Part shown: positions 57,583 through 64,000 of the stretch, piece after piece | Position numbering within the stretch: position 1 is the first letter of the stretch | Layout of the letters: each line of letters starts with the position of its first letter | Source: Serpula lacrymans var. lacrymans S7.9 | Taxonomy: Eukaryota; Basidiomycota; Agaricomycetes; Boletales; Serpulaceae | Reading direction: 5' to 3' | DNA length: 64,000 bases | Assembly (NCBI RefSeq): GCF_000218685.1 | Contig: NW_006763292.1 | Span: 2,867,909-2,931,908, forward strand | The notes under the pieces: generated by a model | Seen by the model: only the letters and a program-made list of their open reading frames with translations | The model's database searches: none | What the model was told of the DNA's origin: nothing | Made by a program: the position numbers and the translations under genes

Positions 57583-57807
57583 TGACAAAACCGGATAAAC
57601 CCGGTCTCTGCCGAAGCAGCCATTGTTCTCCTAGGAGTTATTATACTATAGCGAGTAGCACCTCCGGCTATAAGTAGTAGGGGGTTTAGTATAAAAATAC
57701 CTCAGTCGTTTCTATAGCCTCTTGGGCAGCGGCTGAGGTATGTTACATTACATTTATTAGAGACCACCTTAAACCAACATCCATTGTAGTTTCACATAGT
57801 TTTATTA
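57583..57807 (+). repeat. Copia C 3' LTR (225 bp) with preceding purine tract
   Basis: Begins TGACAAAACC after the purine-rich GAGTGGGAG (polypurine tract) and ends GTTTTATTA. It has one CTCCTAGGAG palindrome where the 5' LTR has four palindromes. Confidence 0.92.
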
Positions 57808-57822
57808 GCTGTCACAGCCATA

Positions 57823-58486
57823 TGTGAGGCAACAATAAACTATAACAAAAACAATACCCGTCTCCAACTGCACTTGCAGGGAGTAAGAGGTACAGTGAGT
57901 CTTGAAAATCGACAGTATGGGAGTAGACTCAGGGATTTCTGATGAGGAGTAAAGCAAATAATTCAAGTAATAGAAAGCTAAGGACTATACATGAATAGGT
58001 AAGGCTTTATATAGCTAACTGTCTATCCCTCAGACCAAAAGAGGAATAAAAGGAAAGTGGTCTGAGGGGAAAATCAACCAATAAGAAAAAGGGACACCTA
58101 TTGTACGACTTTGAAGATTAATCAGCAGGCGAGAAAGTGTACTAATAATAAGTATTGTCACACATGTCCAAGAACCGTAACCTCATGATGAGGTACAATC
58201 CTGGCTAAAGCATTTATTAGTATCTCCAGGCACTGATGGGGCTTGGAGCTGGTTGGTGAGATGCTTACCACCAGTCCTTACCCATTGTGCTGGCTGGCCG
58301 GGAGCAATGCCCAGTTTCTGATCTGTGATACAAAGTGGTAACAATGATTAAGAAAGCCTGTGAGGGCTATGAGAAGCAGGATAGCAAAAGATACCTCTAG
58401 CCATAGAGCCAGAGGTGTAACAGGAAAAGTGTTCGAGAACCAAGACATGGAGTGAGAAGATAAGAAAATAATAAATGGACCTTACA
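57823..58486 (-). mobile_element. Solo LTR family B
   Basis: Starts TGTGAGGCAAC and ends GGACCTTACA, 664 bp, with perfect CCATA duplications (57818-57822 and 58487-58491). It inserted only 10 bp beyond the Copia target duplication. Confidence 0.93.
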
Positions 58487-58491
58487 CCATA

Positions 58492-58895
58492 TCCTTGATC
58501 GGAATGGTTTGGCTCATTCCATAAAGGAGTAGTCATGCAATATTAGACCCACAATTGTTTACCTTTTCACTCCCAGTTTTGGCCCAGAGCATAGCCATAG
58601 TAGGCTTCCATTCAGAGCTGTGCTTTTGGTATGTTGCACTGAGTGATTTCGGCGAATGCTCATAGTGTCAACTGATAAGGTTAGACTCTGATGGAGTACC
58701 ATGCTGGTGGCCGGCACCATAAGATTACTCACACTCCATTTTAGTCTTCCTGCATATAATTAGCTTCAGTCTCTATTTTTTAGTCTCAAACCAGACAGTT
58801 TTAGCTAGTTCAGTCAACATCTCCAGCAGGATTTTACCCTGGCTAGCTGCTGTGCCAAACTGGACCAAAGTAACTGAGTCTGAAATTTATTCATA
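58492..58895. other. Spacer, no recognised gene
   Basis: No intact frame or repeat ends. It may include the start of the PIF/Harbinger element that follows, but terminal inverted repeats were not found. Confidence 0.4.
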
Positions 58896-60313
58896 TTGTT
58901 TAACATATTATTTGCGATAAAGATATTACCAGATTATCAGGCTATAATATACTATAGTACCACTGCAATAGACATCAACTCACCCAACAATGAGAGGAAA
59001 ATGCTAATACAACACATCTTACAGCTTGCACAGCTACTATTTGACATGCAGGAAGAGCTCAATACTTTTACCACTATCATTGCTCAGTCTCTCGGCCTCC
59101 TGTCTGTTGCACTTGTCTCAAGTTCCATCAATAGACAATGTTACCAGACATTGGTGCTCACTGGTGAAGGATGGATGTGTGAGTTGGTGGAGGGTCACCT
59201 GGTTTGTATTCACTGCAAGTTGGTGGTTAGTAAAGATGTTTTCAAACAGCTAGTAAAAGTTCTATACAACGTGGGCCATCAAAGCTCAAAGTATATATTG
59301 ATTGAAGAAAAACTCTTTCTGTATATATCTGTTACAGAATTATCCATGTAACATATTGGCAAACAATTCCAGCATTCCAACAAGACAATCTCAAAGTAAG
59401 TGCTATTGTTTATTTTTTGAACATTTGCTAACTATTTCTAGATATTTCAAAAGAAGTTTTATTTGCATTTTTGTCACCTCTGATTTACACAACATATGTT
59501 CATCTTCCCTATGCATCAGATGCAACACTCATCAAAATCAGAGACAACCCCAAGCTTTTCCCATACTTCAAAGATGTGCTCGATGCCATTGATGGCACAC
59601 ACATACCTTGTGTCCCATCCGCTGCCGGATGAACTGCCACTTGCAATCAAAAGGGAGGCCTCTCCCAAAATTGTCTTGCATGCTGCACATTTGACATCTG
59701 TTTCACCTACATCATAACTGGCTGGGAGGGATCTGCGGCAGACACTCCAATATTTGATAGTGTATGAAGGCAAGATTTGCATATTCCCCCTGGCAAGTAC
59801 TACCTTGCTGATGCGGGGTTTGGACTTAGCAAATAAATGCTCATTCCCTACCGGAGGGAGCACTATCACCTTACCAAGTGGGGTCATGCAGCTCTCAGGT
59901 GTGTTCTCATTTTGATCTGCTTATATTCTGTTCTAACGGGACTACAGGCCAAGGAACCCATGGGAACTCTTCAACCTCTGTCATGTGCAGGCCCAAAATT
60001 GCATTGAGCAAATATCTGGTGTCCTGGAGTGGCAGTTTCACATTCTCATATGTCCTGCTGAATTTTTGATGGAAATCCAAGCAAGGATACCCGCTGCACA
60101 CTACATGGTCCATAACTTCATATGTCTACACAATCCAAACAACATCAACAACTATCTAGATGAAGACAATGAAAAGCCTGCCAATGCTGATTACGGGGCT
60201 CTTGCATCAGCACCAACCAGTTCCCAAGGATGTGAGGAAGTGAATAGCTTGTGCAACAGTATTGCAAGGAAGGTGTGGGAAGAATATCAGCGAGTTCTAG
60301 GTGTGAGGGCTGG
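58896..60313 (+). pseudogene. PIF/Harbinger-type (DDE_Tnp_4) transposase pseudogene
   Basis: The helix-turn-helix-like N-terminal part reads FKQLVKVLYNVGHQSS and EEKLFLYISVTELSM, then IGKQFQHSNKTISK and, after an intron (59396-59441), KYFK. A single-base frameshift near 59453 follows. The DDE domain has the first Asp in LDAIDGTHIPC (about 59580-59605), the second in YYLADAGFGLSK (about 59800-59838), and the Glu in NCIEQISGVLEWQF (about 60000-60040). Between them are TFDICFTYIITGWEGSAADT and WGHAALRPRNPWELF, the latter across an intron at 59898-59946. In-frame TGA/TAA stops (after SAAG, after FDSV, after LSK) make it inactive. The C-terminus is cut by the LTR at 60314, after which the frame ends within three codons. 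Confidence 0.85.
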
Positions 60314-60820
60314 TGTTACAATTGACGTACCAGTACCTACTTACACTTTACTTTTTTCGTACTTTTACTTTTATTTTTCCAAGTCACATGACCAGTCATG
60401 TGACCATTTATTTTCATTGGTGGACCTTTCCTTTAAATTTCATTCTCCGCTTTAACCTTGTACTGTAGTTTTCACACTGTGCCATGTGGCACTTCCCCTT
60501 TTAGTTCAAACTCCACCTTTCTAGTGCGGTGCTGCCTTTATTCTTATTTTAGCTACAAGTATCTCACACAGTGGAGCTGGTCACATGGGCTAGGCCCCAT
60601 GACATCAGCAGCCACTGCCTCTAGCAAACTGTACAGTACATATGTACAAACAAACCTGTATTAGTATATAAACCCCAATAGATCGTGGGGAAGGACTCAG
60701 TGAGTCCTCCTGTTGTCTAGCACAACTAACTCACTGCAGCCTAAGGGGTAACCACTCCCCAACATCTTCTTTATAGTGTGTTCCTGTGTGCACCGGAGTA
60801 AATAACTCTTGGTTGTTACA
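60314..60820 (+). mobile_element. Solo LTR family A (long variant)
   Basis: Starts TGTTACAATTGACG and ends GGTTGTTACA, 507 bp, with perfect GCTGG duplications (60309-60313 and 60821-60825). It carries the palindromic GTCACATGAC...GTCATGTGAC leader and a TATATAAACCCC motif. Confidence 0.94.
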
Positions 60821-60825
60821 GCTGG

Positions 60826-61463
60826 TAATGTGTAGCTTTTAACTTGTACAATTCTGATCTCAAGCGATATCAAAAACCTAGTCACAAAATAGTCACACTA
60901 AGTTACAAAACAGCCTTTGTTGTACTTGCTGTTATGTGATTGTTATGTGATTATTTTGTGACCAAGTTTCTCAGTATCAGCAAGCTAACAGATGTCACGG
61001 ACTCAAAGTTAAAACTTAAAATACTAGTAATTAACCCATCAATATAACAAAGGCTGGTTTGTGGCTAGGGTTTTAAGTATTAGCAAGCTAACAAATGTCA
61101 CTAACTTAAAGTTAAAACTCAAAAAAACTAAATTAAACTAGCATCAAACTACACGTCCAGATGATCTATTGTAGTCCACGCAGAGTGCTGAACACGGTAA
61201 TCCTTCAGTATTTTTCAGGTCTATCTGTGGTCCGAAGTATGGTCAGACTATGGAAGGAGCCCTGTGGGCTGCCTTTGAACCGAGTTCACGGTCAGACTAT
61301 GAGCTAGCCCATTGTCTACTCGAAAAATCTAAATTTATCCGCTACAATTCACCATAAGAAATGACACAAAAACAAGTGCAAAAAAATTAAATTCCACTAT
61401 CAAGTAAGGTACAACAAGTTTGATAAAAGAATATATAAGAAGAGGGAGTGTTTGAATCAGTGA
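60826..61463. other. Spacer, no recognised gene
   Basis: AT-rich. A loosely repeated block (CAAGCTAACARATGTCAC around 60980-61000 and 61083-61100) is the only structure noticed. Confidence 0.4.
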
Positions 61464-63353
61464 TTAAAAGTGACAAAACAATGCATCAAGACCAACAGGT
61501 TCATTCACAGGGGTCTTGCTGCGTTGGTGTGTGGCATTATCAAAACCATTGCAACCGCTGCCAATGTCATCGTCTCCACAACGGGCCTTGTCAAGGTTGA
61601 TGAGATTTTCAATGTACCTTGGGTCATCAAAGAATTAGTACAGTAACCCAAGCACATAATGTAACAATCAACCTTTGATATCCATCCTGGTTATTGGTGA
61701 ACTCAGTTTTCTTCCTTTGGAGATGTGCTTCAAGAGACTTCCAGAATGTCAGTTTGCCAGTGTTGGATGCAGTATTGCTGTGACTTTTCCCTCTTGAAGA
61801 TGAAGGCCTGGGAGTAACAGACCTTGACGGTGGATGACTATCGTTGTCATCCCCATTTTCCTCTGCATCTGGTTGACCGAGAATGTCCAAGTTTGAAAAT
61901 GCAAAATCACGCTGTACAATCATCAAATTAGCCAGTCAAAATAAATTATATTTGGGACACTTACTATTTGTATGTGCATAGCTAAAAGCATTGGTGGAAT
62001 GGGATATTCCACCGCTTTTGTGCTATATTTCTCCATCCACCCCACTACATGATTTTTGAGGCTTGTCTTGACTGATCCGGTCACCGCAGCATGTATCTAG
62101 AAATTTTCAGTGAGATATTATTATTCAAAAGGGGAAAAAAAACTGACAAAGTGTCATGCTGATTCCCGCACTTGATTGCACTGAGTACAAATAGCACTTT
62201 CAATTTGCTTCTTTTGTGCCTTGTTTTTCCACTGTTCAGTAATGTCTAGTTCAGTCAGTTGTTTGCTGACAGCTTTCTGCTCACTTGTAATGAATACAGT
62301 AAAATGACGGGGCCAAAAAAAAAAACATTACCATGACATCTTGGAACTATTAAGAACAAAGCTTGAAGGAAGTGTCTAGCCACTTGCTGAGAGCAATCAG
62401 GGACTGGAACTAGAGTCCAATGTGAGTAACTTTATTATTAGAGAGTATGACAGGTATACAGTACCTAGAGTCCAATGTGAGTAACTAGAGAATAGGAAGC
62501 ATTGGACTCTGCAGTACTGTCCGAAGTTTTGTAAACAAAGGTAAACAAAGCAGCCACAAAGGCAAAATAATAGAGAACACAATCAATAGTGAATGATAGA
62601 AGAATAGATAGAGAAAGGAATGAAAATATATAGGTAGCACAAAGGTGCAGAATCACCAAAACTAACAGGAACATGTTGACAAAATTAGTACGGTTGACTT
62701 CAGTCATCAGTTCACAGACTTTAGTGTTAAACTAAGCCTGTGAAGAAGCATTAGACAAGTTTTGAGTCTGATAGAAATAACATACATGGAGATCTTCAGA
62801 GACAGTCCAATTGGTTTTGGCAAGGGACCTGAGTGCAGTTATTTCCTTACTGAATGACTCAAGTGTTTTGGCATTGTTCTCGAGAATTTGCAGGACATGA
62901 CTTTCACAAGCAAAAGAGACCATGCTGGCCCATTGCTGTGGTGCGCTGAGTTGAGAAGCAACCTAGTTTATCATAATCAGAAGTGCTACAACCATTGAAA
63001 CCAGTACAAACCTTGAAATATGCCTGTAAGTCTTGTGTGCGCTCATCATCTAAATGATAACGCTCAGCCAGCATTGCAACAGCAGGAGCTGACATTGCAC
63101 CACTTTGGGCTGACTGTACAGGCTGCTGAGGCCTAGGAATAAATGCAGGCGCTGGACTGTTACCGTCACTAAACTCATCTTCATCTATCCATATGCGTTT
63201 TTGTCTCAGGTCAGATGTGTTATAGGCCTGCACATCAAAATGACGGCCTTTAAGCTTGGTCTTGATGCCTTGGAGACATATTTTGACAACCTGGTGTGAC
63301 CTGCATGTAGTTGATATGGACATTGCCCGAGCTATGATTAATAGTATGACCAC
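61464..63353 (-). CDS. Repeat-associated gene of unknown function, multi-exon, possibly decayed
   Basis: Minus-strand exon chain. The first long frame includes VQAYNTSDLRQKRIWIDEDE, a Pro/Gln-rich spacer and MLAERYHLDDERTQDLQAYF, joined by an intron (about 62963-63011) to VASQLSAPQQWASMVSFACE and SFSKEITALRSLAKTNWTVS. Downstream blocks read LMTEVNRTNFVNMF, HAAVTGSVKTSLKNHVVGWM and PIPPMLLAMHIQI, then an acidic Ser/Pro linker (DAEENGDDNDSHPPSRSVTPRPSS), KLTFWKSLEAHLQRKKTEF and a tail ending LDALFCHF at 61464. Splicing between 62100 and 62760 could not be resolved, so it may be broken there. It resembles repeat-associated genes of Agaricomycetes but I cannot name a domain. Confidence 0.45.
62410..62486. 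repeat. 22-bp direct repeat, 55 bp apart
   Basis: CTAGAGTCCAATGTGAGTAACT occurs at 62410-62431 and 62465-62486. Probably a small local duplication inside the preceding gene's intron. Confidence 0.85.
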
Positions 63354-63640
63354 TAATAGATGATTGACTCGGAGGCTGAGGTAGAAAACCCTGCTGATTC
63401 CTACCGTGTTGAACCTGATTTGAGCCTTGAGGGTGAGATGCTGAGAGTCAATTCTGCATTGGAGTATAAGGACTCATCAGTCTGCTGACGTCCATATCAC
63501 TGCAGCAAGGATCTGGGAATGATACAAATTGATGTGGCAAAGAGTTTTGACGCACTGCTCAGGCCATCTGGCTGGTCACGTGGTTTAAGGTGGTGAAAAA
63601 ATGTGAAGTCCAATTAGATAGAATAGAATCAAGCCATAAG

Positions 63641-64000
63641 CTACAATACTTCTCCCTCAAGCTCCATTTCACAAGTTATTTGCACAATTTTGTCACCGTT
63701 GAGAGGTGGTGGAGATGTAGCAAAGTATTGAATATGTTTTGCATCTCGCATTTTTGCAGTGTTGAGGACAAGCAGGTCAGTTTGGAAGTGCCGTACAGCA
63801 GGCTCATTTTCTGCTTGACGCTCTCTTTCAAGGTAGACAACTCGGGTACCTGAAAGATCACACTTGCCAGCAGCACAATTGTGTTGCACGTTCACACTGC
63901 ACAATAAACCTGTAAACCAAATATAAGTAGTTTATCTTTAAATGAAGCATTGTCGACAAAATACCTTTGGTTCAATTAAGATGCAGTGCTCTGTTGCATG
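63641..64000 (-). pseudogene. C-terminal exons of a repeat-associated protein, running off the window
   Basis: From the window end on the minus strand: HATEHCILIEPK, an intron (about 63910-63963), then LLCSVNVQHNCAAGKCDLSG, VVYLERERQAENEPAVRHFQ, LLVLNTAKMRDAKHIQYFA and PPPLNGDKIVQ, followed by a short tail to 63641. The VNVQHNC...LVLNTAxMRDAxHxQ pattern is one I recall from the C-termini of hypothetical proteins repeated in Agaricomycete genomes. Its 5' part is outside the window, so intactness cannot be judged. Confidence 0.5.

Larger units (their letters stand above)
51969..57807 (+). mobile_element. Copia LTR retrotransposon C, defective
   Basis: LTR-bounded Ty1/Copia element with 5' LTR 51969-52203, 3' LTR 57583-57807 and perfect GCTGT duplications at 51964-51968 and 57808-57812. 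Domain order is Gag, protease, integrase, reverse transcriptase, RNase H, which defines Copia. It carries two family-A solo LTRs inside integrase and between reverse transcriptase and RNase H, plus internal stops, so it cannot be autonomous. The two LTRs differ by indels of about 60 bp each. Confidence 0.93.

Noticed and set aside
1..64000. Polyketide synthase, NRPS or pathway-specific regulator in the window
   Set aside because: No ketosynthase, adenylation or Zn2Cys6 motif was found on either strand.

Overview
The window looks like part of a filamentous basidiomycete (Agaricomycete-type) nuclear genome. Genes carry many 50-70 bp GT-AG introns, cytochrome P450s are intron-dense with micro-exons, and the repeats are Copia elements, solo LTRs, Plavaka-like and PIF/Harbinger transposase relics and a DUF6698-like gene. 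I cannot name the genus from sequence alone. A 100-N assembly gap lies at 18306-18405.

Layout. (1) 1-14.5 kb is ordinary genic sequence: an MFS drug/metabolite transporter (+), a long Ser/Pro-rich coiled-coil protein (-), a GPR1/FUN34/YaaH (ATO) acetate-transporter-type protein (-), a 3.6 kb stretch with no recognisable gene, and an Mpv17/PMP22 protein (+). (2) 14.5-33 kb is a repeat island. A minus-strand gene of unknown function is split by an LTR element (family B). B is split by a TIR element (F), which is split by an LTR (family A), which is split by another B. Downstream are relics of Plavaka-like transposases carrying further LTR insertions, and a DUF6698-like gene split by B, itself split by a 1.8 kb element (D) with its own 180-codon ORF. 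(3) 33.4-50.7 kb is a compact diterpenoid biosynthetic cluster: P450-1 (+), P450-2 (-), GGPP synthase (+), P450-3 (-), P450-4 (-) and a 963-residue bifunctional labdane-type diterpene cyclase (+). (4) 51-64 kb is a second repeat island: a tRNA-like sequence split by a solo LTR, an LTR-bounded Copia retrotransposon (C) broken by two family-A solo LTRs, another B, a PIF/Harbinger pseudogene, and two repeat-associated genes of unknown function.

How the genes work together. The GGPP synthase should supply geranylgeranyl diphosphate. The cyclase has both a class II DxDD motif (DSDD) and class I metal-binding motifs (DEFFD and NDxxS), so it should protonate and cyclise GGPP to a labdane-type diphosphate and then ionise and re-cyclise it. 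The same enzyme type is known from pleuromutilin biosynthesis. Four P450s of different sequence types would oxidise the hydrocarbon. No acyltransferase, short-chain dehydrogenase or pathway regulator was recognised between them. P450-2/GGPPS and P450-4/cyclase are divergent pairs sharing intergenic regions of about 0.85 kb that contain CGGCCG palindromes, a possible shared control element.

LTR insertions were defined by exact TG...CA or TG...TA ends and 5-bp target-site duplications (TSDs) read from the sequence. Exon boundaries were derived by hand from splice signals and reading frame; family names come from motif recognition, not searches.
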